Source: Xanthomonas hortorum pv. pelargonii
GTDB lineage: Bacteria > Pseudomonadota > Gammaproteobacteria > Xanthomonadales > Xanthomonadaceae
Reading direction: 5' to 3'
NCBI RefSeq assembly: GCF_024499015.1
Contig: NZ_CP098604.1
Location: 1,984,001-2,048,000, forward strand
Length of the DNA stretch: 64,000 nt
Numbering within the stretch: position 1 is the first letter of the stretch; each line of letters begins with the position of its first letter. The translations under genes were made by a program, and so were the position numbers. Shown one piece after another: positions 17,439 through 27,393 of the stretch. Below the pieces are notes generated by a model that saw only the letters and a list, made by a program, of their open reading frames with translations, was not told the DNA's origin and did no database searches.

Positions 17439-18320
17439 ATGCAATACCGATGGACGCTGCTCGCGCTGGCGGCAAGTTTACTCTTCGTCCCGGCTGCGTC
17501 GGGGCTTGCCGAGTTCGGCATCGAAGGCATGGGCGTGGTCTCCACGCCGGCCAACGAAGCACGTGCCACGTTGAGCCCGGACGGCCAGCGCATCGTCTGG
17601 GCCAGCGACCGCGCCGGGGGTGCCGGCGGCTGGGATCTGTGGCAGGCCCAACTGAGCGGCGGGCGTTGGCAGAGCGCGCAGCCGCTGCCGATCAACACCG
17701 CGCAGGACGAGACCTCGCCATTGTTCAGTGCCGATGGCCGCTGGCTGCTGTTCGCCTCCACCCGGCCCGGCGGTGCCGGTGGCGCGGATCTGTATCGCGC
17801 GCCGGTGGATGCGCAGGGCGGGATCGGTGCAGTGCAATCGCTGGGCGCGGCGGTCAACAGCCGGGGCAACGAGCGTTCCCCGACGCTGTCGCTGGACGGC
17901 ACGCGCCTGCTTTTCGCCAGCGATGGGCACGGCGGCGCCGGTGGCATGGACGTGTTCGTGGCACGTTGGGACGGGCAGGCCTTCGTTGCACCGGTGCCGT
18001 TGAGCGACATCAACAGCGCTGCCGATGAGCTGGATGCGGCCTGGCTCGGCGATGGGCGCGGGCTGGTGTGGGCGCGCGGGCAGACAGATGGGCCCAGCCA
18101 GTTAATGCTGGCGACGTGCAAGAACGGGCATTACGGCGCGGGCCAGGCGTTGCCGCTGTCGTTCAACGGTCCGCAGGAACGCACCTTCGGGGCGGTGGTG
18201 GATGTGGCCAAGCCGGGCGAGTTGCTGTTAACCGGCAGCGCGCGTGCACCGCGTGCCGGGCAACTGGATATCTACCGGATGAAGGCGCCGGTGGTGGATG
18301 GGGATGCGAGTTGCCGTTGA
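17439..18320 (+). CDS. Exported PD40/TolB-like beta-propeller protein
   Basis: About 293 residues with signal peptide MQYRWTLLALAASLLFVPAASG. PD40-type blades recur: ATLSPDGQRIVWASDRAGGAGGWDLW, PLFSADGRWLLFASTRPGGAGGADLY and PTLSLDGTRLLFASDGHGGAGGMDVF, each with the DG..l.FAS pattern of TolB-type propellers. The start at 17439 is supported by AGGA ten bases upstream. It probably scaffolds proteins in the periplasm; there is no catalytic signature. Confidence 0.8.
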   Translation: MQYRWTLLALAASLLFVPAASGLAEFGIEGMGVVSTPANEARATLSPDGQRIVWASDRAGGAGGWDLWQAQLSGGRWQSAQPLPINTAQDETSPLFSADGRWLLFASTRPGGAGGADLYRAPVDAQGGIGAVQSLGAAVNSRGNERSPTLSLDGTRLLFASDGHGGAGGMDVFVARWDGQAFVAPVPLSDINSAADELDAAWLGDGRGLVWARGQTDGPSQLMLATCKNGHYGAGQALPLSFNGPQERTFGAVVDVAKPGELLLTGSARAPRAGQLDIYRMKAPVVDGDASCR

Positions 18321-18530
18321 GGGTGCATGGATGCGCGAAGTCAGACTGAGAGCGGCTGACAAAACTTACGTCACGCCGGTCCGTTGCAGGGTGGCTGAGC
18401 TGCGGCTTTGCTACGGATTTGCGGCAGTGTCCTTGCCGGCCTGGCATCGCTGGGCACACCGCAAGTAAGGAGTGTTTAGACAATGCAGATCGATCATTTG
18501 TAGAGCCAATGATCTTCGACTTGGCTGCAG

Positions 18531-18638
18531 GGTCCTTGCCCGCCCACCGTCGCGGGACACGCCGCAAGTACGTCCGTGTAGGACCTTACGCGGCATCCAT
18601 GCCGCGTAAGGTCCCGCGACGGTGGGCAGGCAAGGACC
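18531..18638. repeat. Long palindromic intergenic repeat
   Basis: Outer arms of 28 bp (18531-18558 and 18611-18638) are complementary with one mismatch. Inside, 18584-18596 and 18599-18611 form a perfect 13-bp hairpin with a two-base loop. The stretch 18557-18581 is the exact reverse complement of 18836-18860, so this is one member of a repeat family. The surrounding 18321-18954 holds no gene I can support; a degenerate third copy may lie near 18425-18470. Confidence 0.75.
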
Positions 18639-18780
18639 AGTCGAGATAGTCGGTACGCATGGTTGCAAGCAAGGCATGGTGTGTTGTTTGGATAACGCTG
18701 CGGCCGATTAACTTCGCAACGCAAAACGCAACGCGATCAACAGGTAGGCCTTCATCAAACTACCGACCAACTCTCTGGTG

Positions 18781-18893
18781 CGGTGTCCTCACCGATTGCG
18801 GGACCGTGTGGCGGCATGGATGCCGCCACCGAGCCTACACGGACGTACTTGCGGCGTGTCCCGCGAGCGGTGAGGGCATCGCGCCCTCGACCA
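18781..18893. repeat. Second copy of the palindromic intergenic repeat, inverted
   Basis: Contains a perfect GGCGGCAT-GG-ATGCCGCC hairpin and a 25-bp block (18836-18860) that is the reverse complement of one in the copy at 18531-18638. The outer arms are less well matched (TCCTCACCG near 18787 with CGGTGAGGG near 18869). I recall similar sequences scattered between Xanthomonas genes. It sits just past the 3' end of the leftward reductase gene and may help terminate it. Confidence 0.7.
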
Positions 18894-18954
18894 TCCAGGC
18901 TTTTGATGTGTTGTCGGCCCCTCCAAGGCTTCGATGCAATAGTCATGACCACGC

Positions 18955-21474
18955 TCAATACACATCGCGCCGATAACGCCCCGCTGCGGTCAACGACTCC
19001 AATCGCGTCTCACCCAGGATCTCGCGCAGCGCGGCATCGACTTCGCGCGCCATGCTGTCCAGGCTGCCGCAGACGTACATCACTGCGCCGCGATCGATCC
19101 AGTGGCGTAGTGCATCGCCGGCTTCGCGCAGATGATGCTGCACATAGCGCTTGTGCGCCTGGTCGCGCGAGAACACCCAATCCAGTTGCTGCAGATGACC
19201 ACTGCGCTGCCAGGCCTGCAGTTCGTCGGCAAACAGCCGGTCGTGCGCAGCATGACGTTCGCCGAACAGCAACCAATGTCCGTGCACCCCGGCCAGTTCG
19301 GCTTCACGCAACAAGCTGCGCAAGCCGGCGATGCCGGTGCCGTTACCGATCAACACCATCGGCGCGTGTTCGACACGATGGAAACCGGGATTGGTGCGCA
19401 GACGCGCATGCACTGGCAAGCCCACAGGCGCATGGCAGATCAGCCAACCCGAGCCCAGACCGGGACTGCCATCGGCGCAGGTGGTCAGGCGCACGACGGC
19501 AGTTGCGGTGCCATCGGCCGGCACGCTGGCCAGCGAGTAATCGCGGGTGGGTAGCCAGGCGCAGGCATCCAGCCATATTTGTGGATCGGGCGTGGAGGCC
19601 GGCGGCGTTGCTGGCGCTTCCGGCAACACGCGCTCGGCGGCGGCCTGATGCAGCGGCAGTAGCTGCGCGTCGACGTGCACCAACGCGTCGAGCTGCAACC
19701 CCCACGCAGCCAGACAGGCGCGCACCTGCACGTCGGCGTGCGCGGGCTGCACTTCGAGGATGTCGCCAGCCTGCCAGTGCGCATCGGCCGGTGGATGCAG
19801 ATCGATGCGCCAGATCGGCGCGCCTTCGCTGCCCGGGTTGAGGTGAGTGCGCGATGACAGTGTCCAGTGCATCAAGGTCGGCCGCGCCAGCGGGATTACG
19901 GCAACCGGCGCGCCGGCGATCTGCCCCAACTGCGCATGCCACTGCGCCAGGGCCTGCGGATCGGCGTTGTCCATTTCCACGGCGGGGAACAACGGCTGCG
20001 CGCCCTGCGTGTTCAACCACTGCTCGATACGTCGCGAAAACCCGCAAAACTGCGCGTATTGCCGGTCGCCCAGCGCAAGCACTGCATACGCCAGCTGCGG
20101 CAACGCCAGCCGCTGACGCAGCAACTCACGCTCGAAGCCGCGCGCGGCATCCGGCGGCTCGCCGTCGCCGAAAGTACTGACCACGAATAGCGCATGCCGG
20201 GTGCCTTGCAGGTGCTGCGCGTCCAGCTGCGCCAGCGAGCGCACCTGGACCGGCAGACCGGCGGCCTGCAAATGCCCGGCCGCCTGCCAGGCAAGGCGCT
20301 CGGCGAATCCGCTCTGACTGGCGAATCCGATCAACCACGGCTCGGCCTGCGAGGCTGCCGGTGCGCTGTGCAATACAACGCGCGCGGCGCGCAGTTCGCG
20401 CTTCTTGCGGCGGCGATCCAGGTACAGCATCCAGCCGGTGACGAAGAACACCGACATGCCAACGCTGGCCAACATCACCACGATGCGGCCCGGCAGCCCG
20501 AAGAAACTGCCCGAATGCAGCGGAAACATGCTGACCAGCAACTGCTGCCCGTACGGCAGCAATGCGTAGTCCTGGCGTTTCAACAGCGTGCCGCTGGCCG
20601 GATCGATTTCCAGATTGTCGTAAGCACGATCGTGGTCGGGATTGTCGGGCAGGAACCGCGCGCTCAGCGGTTGCCCGGCGCGAGGGGGAATACGCAGATC
20701 CAGCGCAGACGTACGCGTGGCCGGGACGGAATCCAGAGTGCGCTGCACGGCTACGAAATCCACCGTCGCCGGCCGATGATCGCGCCCGTCGCCGCGCATC
20801 GCCGGCTCGGTGCCGAGCAAGGCCACCATGCCATCGCGATACCAGGTGTAGGTCCAGGTCAGCCCGGTCAGCGCAACCAGCAGATACACCAACAGACACC
20901 AGGTGCCGAACACCGCGTGCAGGCTCCACAGAAAACTGCGCCCCTGCCGCCGCCATTCCACCGCCCACCAGGTGCGCAGACTCCACCAACGTCGCGGCCA
21001 ACGCAGATACAGGCCCGATGCGCAGAAGAACAGCAGGATCAAGGTACTTGCACCGGTCACTGCCTGACCGCGCTTGCCGGCAGTCAGATGACGATGCAGA
21101 TCTTCGATAAATGCAAACGCACCGCTCAACCGCGGAGCGGCGACCTTTTCGCCGGTATAGGGATCGAAATACACCCGCCCGCCACCTTTGCCGGCCAGAC
21201 GTGCGGTGGACGGACGCGCGCCGGTGGGGTCGATCAGCATGCGCGTGACCGCCTGCTGCTGGTCCAGATCGAGCTTGCGCAGCAACGCGTCGATCGGCAT
21301 CGGCCGCTCGCCCGCCGCATGCCGCTCGGCCAATTGCGCGATGGCCGGATTGGCCAACCGCACGATCTCGTTTTCGAAGGACATCAACGCGCCAGTCAAC
21401 CCCATCACCGACAGCACCAGCCCGGCGGTGATGCCGAGCAACCAGTGCAGTTGGAACAGAACGGTCTTGAGCAC
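18955..21474 (-). CDS. PepSY-TM / flavodoxin / NADPH reductase fusion protein
   Basis: About 839 residues from the GTG at 21474 (VLKTVLFQLHWLLG). The N-terminal half is a PepSY-associated membrane region with four helices (LHWLLGITAGLVLSVMG; a second near ILLFFCASGLYLRW; a third near CLLVYLLVALTGL; a fourth near VVMLASVGMSVFFV). Next come a flavodoxin-like domain (LIGFASQSGFAERLAW; VSTFGDGEPPD; LALGDRQYAQFCGF) and an FNR-type FAD/NADPH domain (RDYSLASVP; LIGNGTGIAGLRSLLREAEL; VYVCGSLDSMAREV). Such proteins move electrons across the inner membrane, often for iron assimilation. The Fur-like site 39 bases upstream supports that. The frame runs to 21573, but that extension covers the Fur site. 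Confidence 0.85.
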   Translation of the reverse strand: MLKTVLFQLHWLLGITAGLVLSVMGLTGALMSFENEIVRLANPAIAQLAERHAAGERPMPIDALLRKLDLDQQQAVTRMLIDPTGARPSTARLAGKGGGRVYFDPYTGEKVAAPRLSGAFAFIEDLHRHLTAGKRGQAVTGASTLILLFFCASGLYLRWPRRWWSLRTWWAVEWRRQGRSFLWSLHAVFGTWCLLVYLLVALTGLTWTYTWYRDGMVALLGTEPAMRGDGRDHRPATVDFVAVQRTLDSVPATRTSALDLRIPPRAGQPLSARFLPDNPDHDRAYDNLEIDPASGTLLKRQDYALLPYGQQLLVSMFPLHSGSFFGLPGRIVVMLASVGMSVFFVTGWMLYLDRRRKKRELRAARVVLHSAPAASQAEPWLIGFASQSGFAERLAWQAAGHLQAAGLPVQVRSLAQLDAQHLQGTRHALFVVSTFGDGEPPDAARGFERELLRQRLALPQLAYAVLALGDRQYAQFCGFSRRIEQWLNTQGAQPLFPAVEMDNADPQALAQWHAQLGQIAGAPVAVIPLARPTLMHWTLSSRTHLNPGSEGAPIWRIDLHPPADAHWQAGDILEVQPAHADVQVRACLAAWGLQLDALVHVDAQLLPLHQAAAERVLPEAPATPPASTPDPQIWLDACAWLPTRDYSLASVPADGTATAVVRLTTCADGSPGLGSGWLICHAPVGLPVHARLRTNPGFHRVEHAPMVLIGNGTGIAGLRSLLREAELAGVHGHWLLFGERHAAHDRLFADELQAWQRSGHLQQLDWVFSRDQAHKRYVQHHLREAGDALRHWIDRGAVMYVCGSLDSMAREVDAALREILGETRLESLTAAGRYRRDVY

Positions 21475-21512
21475 GCGCGAGCAGCCTGGAGCAGTAGGCT
21501 CGCCATTGTAGA

Positions 21513-21527
21513 TGAGAATCGTTATCG
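21513..21527 (-). promoter_or_regulatory. Putative Fur box
   Basis: On the minus strand the 15 bases read CGATAACGATTCTCA, matching the 7-1-7 Fur consensus TGATAATGATTATCA at 12 of 15 positions. It lies about 39-53 bases upstream of the GTG chosen for the PepSY/flavodoxin/reductase gene, where repressor binding would block the promoter. Iron-dependent repression is inferred. Confidence 0.6.
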
Positions 21528-21634
21528 CAGTTGGCGCACGGCTGGCGGTGCCACGGCATTCGAATGCCGGCACGCCACGCTTGATTACTGCTCGATCACC
21601 ACCGTCATCCGCGTGCGTGCTGGCTGCACGGGAA

Positions 21635-22636
<1,002 letters not shown>

Positions 22637-22711
22637 TCAGCAGCCCACAAGTTTACGCCCGCCATTCGTCGCTGGACGCGCTGCGACGCTGTGTCGCAGC
22701 GCTCCAGCGGG

Positions 22712-22960
22712 TCAGATCACCCCACCGCCCAGGCCCAGGCGGATCACCCCGACCACGATCACTACGGCATTGAGGAGCAAGCCAGTCTTGGCACGCCCGC
22801 GGTTGCCGGCCGAGGTAAACAGCAGCGCGATCGCCGCGATCAGCGCGCCCACCGCCGCAAACGGAATCAGGAACCAGTTGCCCCAACCCAACAAGGGGAT
22901 AAAGGCCAGAACCATCCACAGCAGCGCCACAATGCCCCACAGCAGGCTGATCAATCCCAC
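22712..22960 (-). CDS. Small membrane protein upstream of hemB
   Basis: 82 residues, MGLISLLWGIVALLWMVLAF..., with about three hydrophobic helices (5-22, 30-48, 63-80) and a short basic loop (AGNRGRAKTG). No named family is recognised. It lies 87 bases upstream of hemB on the same strand. Confidence 0.65.
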   Translation of the reverse strand: MGLISLLWGIVALLWMVLAFIPLLGWGNWFLIPFAAVGALIAAIALLFTSAGNRGRAKTGLLLNAVVIVVGVIRLGLGGGVI

Positions 22961-23155
22961 GTGTCACCTCGTCATTCATAGAAGGCCTGAGCTTAGCGCC
23001 GCGTCCGCCAAGACGCAGTGGGCAGGTGGTCACCCTGACCAATGGCGGCTTGGCGGCAGCCTCACATGGGCATGGCTAGGGTGCGGCAAAGTCCGGCGCG
23101 ATTCAGTCCGGGCGCCGGATCATCGCTGTCACTGTCGTTCAACAGGGGCTTCACC

Positions 23156-23608
23156 ATGAACAAGCATGTCGTCATCGCCGCTGCGCTCGCCATGCTCCTG
23201 GCCGGCTGCGCCAGCAGCTCCAAGGTCATGCTGGGCCAGGCGCGCGCGCCGATCGACCCGGCGCAGGTCCAGGTGTACTCCAACGCCCCGGTCGGCTCGG
23301 TGGAGATCGCCCAGCTCGAATCCACCAGCGCCGCCGGTTTCGGCACCCAGGGCCAGACCGATGCCGCCGTCATGCGGCTGAAGCGCGAAGCCGCCAAGCT
23401 CGGCGCCAACGGCGTGGTCATTGTGGGCGTAGGCTCGGAACGCTCCGGCGGCGGCCTGTCGGTGGGCGGCGGCAGCTACGGCGGCCGCGTCGGCGGCGGG
23501 CTGGGGATCGGGATCCCGACCACGCAGAAACGCGCGGCTGGTATGGCGATCTGGGTGCCGGCGGGAGGTAATGATGCAGGCTCGCAGGTGCCCCCAAAAA
23601 TACGGTGA
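23156..23608 (+). CDS. Small lipoprotein
   Basis: 150 residues. The leader MNKHVVIAAALAMLLAGCASS has the lipobox LAGC, so the protein is lipid-anchored. The middle (TDAAVMRLKREAAKLGANGVVIVGVGSE) resembles the DUF4156/YbjQ-like fold in which small lipoproteins handle exported material. The glycine-rich segment GGGLSVGGGSYGGRVGGGLGIG follows. The start at 23156 is chosen because the longer frame has no signal peptide. It is the last core gene before the T4SS-like island. Confidence 0.78.
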   Translation: MNKHVVIAAALAMLLAGCASSSKVMLGQARAPIDPAQVQVYSNAPVGSVEIAQLESTSAAGFGTQGQTDAAVMRLKREAAKLGANGVVIVGVGSERSGGGLSVGGGSYGGRVGGGLGIGIPTTQKRAAGMAIWVPAGGNDAGSQVPPKIR

Positions 23609-23954
23609 CGCCGCGGTTCAACAGCAACTTTCAGGGTGATCGCGCCAGCTGACGGTGCACACTGGCGCACCTGATGAGCCCGGCAAAATCTGAACACAGT
23701 CAGCTTTTGGCAACTCATTAAAATTATGGAAAACCGCCGTAAGTTGTGGCACCTTACGGCAGACCTGCGTTTAACCGCATACAAGGAAGATGGCCGTGGC
23801 AGGCACTTACAGAAATGATCTCTGCGTCGACGACCACGTCGGCGCGGGCATCTGTCGACGCTTCAACACTTACATGCGCTTGCTAATAGGCCAGGATCAG
23901 GAAGGTCCTGCGGGCTTGCCGCCCGTCACCACTTCTGCATTACGTCACAACCTA
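23609..23954. promoter_or_regulatory. Leader region of the virB5-virB6 locus
   Basis: About 345 bases with no credible gene. The segment 23690-23740 is AT-rich (TTGGCA near 23708 and TAAAATTATGG after it) and is the best place for a rightward promoter, but box spacing is not canonical. The 200-base untranslated stretch before virB5 leaves room for other control elements I cannot identify. Confidence 0.3.
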
Positions 23955-24755
23955 ATGAGACACGCCATGATTGAACATGCCCGTCGTTCGCGCGCGCCGC
24001 TGTCACGCCTTGCAGCAGGCCTGCTCCTCGCCATCGCGCTCTGTGCTGGTCAAGCAAACGCACAAGTGATTACCCATGACCCGGTGACGCTGGAAAGCAT
24101 TATTGCTGAATACGGAAAGGAATTGAAACGCTGGGGTGAGACTACTGCGCAGTATAAGAAAGAATACGATCACTACCAGCAACAGCTGATCAAACTGCAG
24201 AGCCTGAACCTGACTGGCTCTACGATGCAGGACAACTTCACCGAGCGTGACCTCAACTACGGGATGGAGAACGCCTGCCCCGGGGCCGGAGGCAGTGACA
24301 TGGTCTCGATAGTGGGCAACGCCATCAAGTCCTCGATGCCGAACATATCACTCGATATGCAGGGTGATTTGGTCACGCAACAACTCAAGGTCTGCCAGTT
24401 GCTGGTGATGACCGACAATGCGCGTTACAACGAATCGGTACGCATGCTCAAGCGGTTGGTCCAGCGCAACCAGGACTTCCAGAACAGGGTGGAACGGCAG
24501 CGCAGAACGGTTGGCACGAGCCAGGGCGCCCTGGCAGCCAACGATAATGAAGTAGCGCGCTTCATGACGCAGAACTCCATGGATCTTGATTATTGGCAGG
24601 CCAGGGTCAAGGCGTACGACTCTTACGAAGTAGCACTCAAGAACGATCAGAAGCGGTTGGCCAAACGCGCACTCAACGGCGACAAGGGGCCAAACAAGAT
24701 ACTGGGCCAGCTCGTTCAGGCTGCTGCATTGAAGACGGCACTGTCGGTCGACTAA
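23955..24755 (+). CDS. virB5: VirB5-like type IV secretion protein
   Basis: About 266 residues, starting at ATG 23955 or 23967. The leader (LAAGLLLAIALCAGQANAQ) gives a periplasmic protein. The mature part is helical with coiled-coil character (ESIIAEYGKELKRWGETTAQYKKEYDHYQQQLIKLQSLN), as in VirB5/TrbJ minor pilins, and has conserved-looking cysteines (ENACPGAGG; LKVCQLLV). VirB5 caps the T4SS pilus. It is 60 bases upstream of virB6, the usual gene order. The family call rests on fold-like features and context, since VirB5 sequences diverge widely. Confidence 0.72.
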   Translation: MRHAMIEHARRSRAPLSRLAAGLLLAIALCAGQANAQVITHDPVTLESIIAEYGKELKRWGETTAQYKKEYDHYQQQLIKLQSLNLTGSTMQDNFTERDLNYGMENACPGAGGSDMVSIVGNAIKSSMPNISLDMQGDLVTQQLKVCQLLVMTDNARYNESVRMLKRLVQRNQDFQNRVERQRRTVGTSQGALAANDNEVARFMTQNSMDLDYWQARVKAYDSYEVALKNDQKRLAKRALNGDKGPNKILGQLVQAAALKTALSVD

Positions 24756-24815
24756 ACACGTGCCGGAGAATCACGGCGCGCAATATCAGCATTATCAGCA
24801 TTAACGGGAAGAATC

Positions 24816-25964
24816 ATGGACAGCGTTTTCCAGGGGGCGATGAGCTGGTTGCGGCCGATGGCCGATACAGGCATCGGCGATTACGTTTTTTTCAAACTGA
24901 TCAACGATTATCTGAATCACGAGATCGACCAATTCGGCATGCAACTGCTGAAGAATGCGATGGATTGGGTCAATATCGCAGCCATGGTGTTGGCCACGCT
25001 CTGGGTGATGGTCGTGGGTTACCGCTTGGCCACCGGGCAGTCGCGCGAGTCGGCCATGGCGGTAATGGGCAAGGCGACCAAGATCGTCTTCATCGTGATG
25101 ATCGCCACCAGTCTGGGCACCAACGGCGCCCCGCTGCACAAGACGCTCACCCAGAACCTGGACAAGGAGCTGCATCAGCTGTTCACCGATGAAGAAGACA
25201 CCACGTCGGCCGATGCGATCGACCAGAATCTGGCGCTGACCCAGCTCGCCTTGGCGGCGGTGGATGTGGTGCGCATCGACCCGGACGACCCGGAGTCGCT
25301 CGAGCAAAAGCGCAGCGCCATGCTGATGGCGGGCGTTGGCGCGTCCAGCCCGGCCATGGCGGCCGGTGCGATGTTGCTGCTGTTCAAGTTCACCATGGCC
25401 TTCTTGATCGGCGTCGGGCCGATCTTCGTCCTGGCGCTCATGTTCGATGCCACCAAGGACCTGTTCAAGAAATGGCTGTTCTACGTCATCGGCACGCTGT
25501 TCTCGATGTCCATGCTCTCGGTGGTCTCGGCCATCGTGCTCAAGCTCTCCTACAAGGTAGCCGCCGCGCTGTGGGCCGCAAAAGGCATCAACAGCCTGAT
25601 GGGCAATGACGTGGAAGGCCTGAGCTCGCAAGCCATGCAGCAAGGCGGCATCGGTCTATTGCTGACCACTGTCATCATCACCATGCCTACCGTGGCAGCG
25701 GCGTTGTGGCAGGGCAGCATGGGGAGCTTTATGGCGTTCTCGGCGTTTGATCGGCCTACTGCAAGCTCGGCTGCGCAGGGGCAGGCTGGGGGTGGGTATA
25801 TTCCGCAGCAAGGAGCAAGCAATACCTCAGTGCCACGCGACTCAACAAGCGCTCCCTCCACTGCCACTAGTCAGCAAGTCACTGGAGGACAATCTCAAGC
25901 GATACAGCAGCAAGCTCCAGGGTCTAGAGGTATAGCTTCCCAAGGAAACAACCAAGTAATTTGA
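24816..25964 (+). CDS. virB6: VirB6/TrbL-family inner-membrane T4SS protein, full length
   Basis: 382 residues. Membrane segments lie near 50-72, 85-102, 180-215, 219-245 and 275-300, with the TrbL/VirB6 signature region around FLIGVGPIFVLALMFDATKDLFKKWLFYVIGTLF (read in part). VirB6 forms part of the T4SS inner-membrane core and substrate path. The soluble tail after SAFDR (residue about 313) is low-complexity, rich in Gln, Ser, Gly and Thr, and ends GSRGIASQGNNQVI. Residues 198-313 are encoded again, with identical protein sequence, at 26778-27124 and in the copy at 31007-31793. This is the only copy with the N-terminal half. The first DUF4189 gene starts 18 bases later. Confidence 0.85.
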   Translation: MDSVFQGAMSWLRPMADTGIGDYVFFKLINDYLNHEIDQFGMQLLKNAMDWVNIAAMVLATLWVMVVGYRLATGQSRESAMAVMGKATKIVFIVMIATSLGTNGAPLHKTLTQNLDKELHQLFTDEEDTTSADAIDQNLALTQLALAAVDVVRIDPDDPESLEQKRSAMLMAGVGASSPAMAAGAMLLLFKFTMAFLIGVGPIFVLALMFDATKDLFKKWLFYVIGTLFSMSMLSVVSAIVLKLSYKVAAALWAAKGINSLMGNDVEGLSSQAMQQGGIGLLLTTVIITMPTVAAALWQGSMGSFMAFSAFDRPTASSAAQGQAGGGYIPQQGASNTSVPRDSTSAPSTATSQQVTGGQSQAIQQQAPGSRGIASQGNNQVI

Positions 25965-25982
25965 CCTTAGTCGAGAATAATT

Positions 25983-26690
25983 ATGCGATTTTCTTGCTTC
26001 TTTATTTTTGCTTTAGCTTTACACGCGGATTTTTCATATGCGGAAGGCGGATGCCCCGCCGGTCAGTACCCAATTGGCGGACAAGGCGCAATTGCATGCG
26101 CACCGATGCCTCAAGGAGAAGTCGCGCCTGCACGACCTCGACCAATTGGGAAATGGATTAAAACATGGGGCGCCATTGCAATGGGGTCAATCAATTCCGT
26201 TATCAATTACGGAGTGTCCAGTGGCAAGCTCTCAAAATCTGCTGCAAAAGAGGAAGCACTTACACAGTGCTCATCACACGGAGAAACTAATTGTGAAGTC
26301 AGGCTCACCTATGAAAATCAATGTGCTGCAATATCTACTCCTGAGATAAATGGAAAGCCCTCGGGAACCATACATTTCTCTGGAAGCGCAACAATTGATG
26401 CAGCGTCCGCTGATGCCTCATCCCAATGCAGGAAGAACAACCCTCCCCGGCGCAATGCAGAATTATTTATAGCAACTGCACCGAACAAGTATTTCAAAAT
26501 TTTTAGAAATTCAATAGCTGAGCCATATCAGGGAGAGAAAGCCGCGCCAGGAAAGCTTGCATTTACTGGAGCACCATCCAAACAACTTGCAAGCGATGAC
26601 GCACTCTCATTATGCCGAAAAGACAACAAATATTTTAATTGCAGAGTTATCTATACAGCGTGCTCTGAACCAATTTTTGAGAAGTTCTAA
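25983..26690 (+). CDS. DUF4189 protein fused by frameshift to a second DUF4189 tail
   Basis: As read, 235 residues with signal peptide MRFSCFFIFALALHADFSYA, the DUF4189 start GGCPAGQYPIGGQGAIACAP and the core KWIKTWGAIAMGS. After about residue 157 the frame is odd. Adding one C to the CCCC at 26445-26448 restores CRIIYSNCTEQVFQNF and a stop at 26506, giving a normal 174-residue protein. The sequence after that stop (AEPYQGEKAAPGK...CRVIYTACSEPIFEKF) is the C-terminal part of another DUF4189 gene. So this is one gene plus a 3' fragment, joined by a one-base loss or a sequencing error. Its role is unknown; it is probably periplasmic, disulfide-rich and paired with VirB6. Confidence 0.75.
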   Translation: MRFSCFFIFALALHADFSYAEGGCPAGQYPIGGQGAIACAPMPQGEVAPARPRPIGKWIKTWGAIAMGSINSVINYGVSSGKLSKSAAKEEALTQCSSHGETNCEVRLTYENQCAAISTPEINGKPSGTIHFSGSATIDAASADASSQCRKNNPPRRNAELFIATAPNKYFKIFRNSIAEPYQGEKAAPGKLAFTGAPSKQLASDDALSLCRKDNKYFNCRVIYTACSEPIFEKF

Positions 26691-26777
26691 GGAGATTAGA
26701 GCTGATTCTATTTTATTCAATTTTAAAATAAATCCTTCGTGAAGCTAGGAACTATAAGGCGTTCTAGCCCAATCGAC

Positions 26778-27335
26778 ATCGGCGTTGGGCCGATCTTCGT
26801 CCTGGCGCTCATGTTCGATGCCACCAAGGACCTGTTCAAGAAATGGCTGTTCTACGTCATCGGCACGCTGTTCTCGATGTCCATGCTCTCGGTGGTCTCG
26901 GCCATCGTGCTCAAGCTCTCCTACAAGGTGGCTGCAGCACTGTGGGCCGCAAAAGGCATCAACAGCCTGATGGGCAACGATGTGGAAGGCCTGAGCTCGC
27001 AAGCCATGCAGCAAGGCGGTATCGGCTTGTTGCTGACTACGGTGATTATTACCATGCCTACTGTCGCGGCTGCATTGTGGCAGGGCAGCATGGGGAGCTT
27101 TATGGCGTTCTCGGCGTTTGATCGTGCGGGATCAAGCCCGGGGCCACAGGGACAGGCGCCGGGGTCTTATCTACCGCAGCAAATCGATAGAAATAGCGGT
27201 TCCAATTCTGGAAATACGATTTCTGGGACAGGCAACCAAAATGCAAGGCAGGTTACGACCGGAAGCAGCTCAGAATTAACGCAAGTACCAGGCTCCAGAG
27301 GAAATGCAGGAAGAGGCAGCAACTTAGATGTGTAG
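26778..27335 (+). pseudogene. virB6 3' cassette, copy 2
   Basis: Bases 26778-27124 repeat virB6 codons 198-313 (copy 1 at 25407-25753). The encoded residues are identical although about twenty bases differ, all apparently silent. It then continues in frame into its own tail (AGSSPGPQGQAPGSYLPQQ...) ending GSRGNAGRGSNLDV. The 5' half of virB6 is absent; upstream is AT-rich sequence unrelated to virB6. A GTG at 26739 could start translation but would yield only a C-terminal fragment. It is best read as a silent variant cassette. A DUF4189 gene follows 58 bases later. Confidence 0.85.
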
Positions 27336-27393
27336 CGTGAAATAAAGTGGCCACACTTCCATTTCTTTGAATTCAGTTACTTGTCGACTAATT

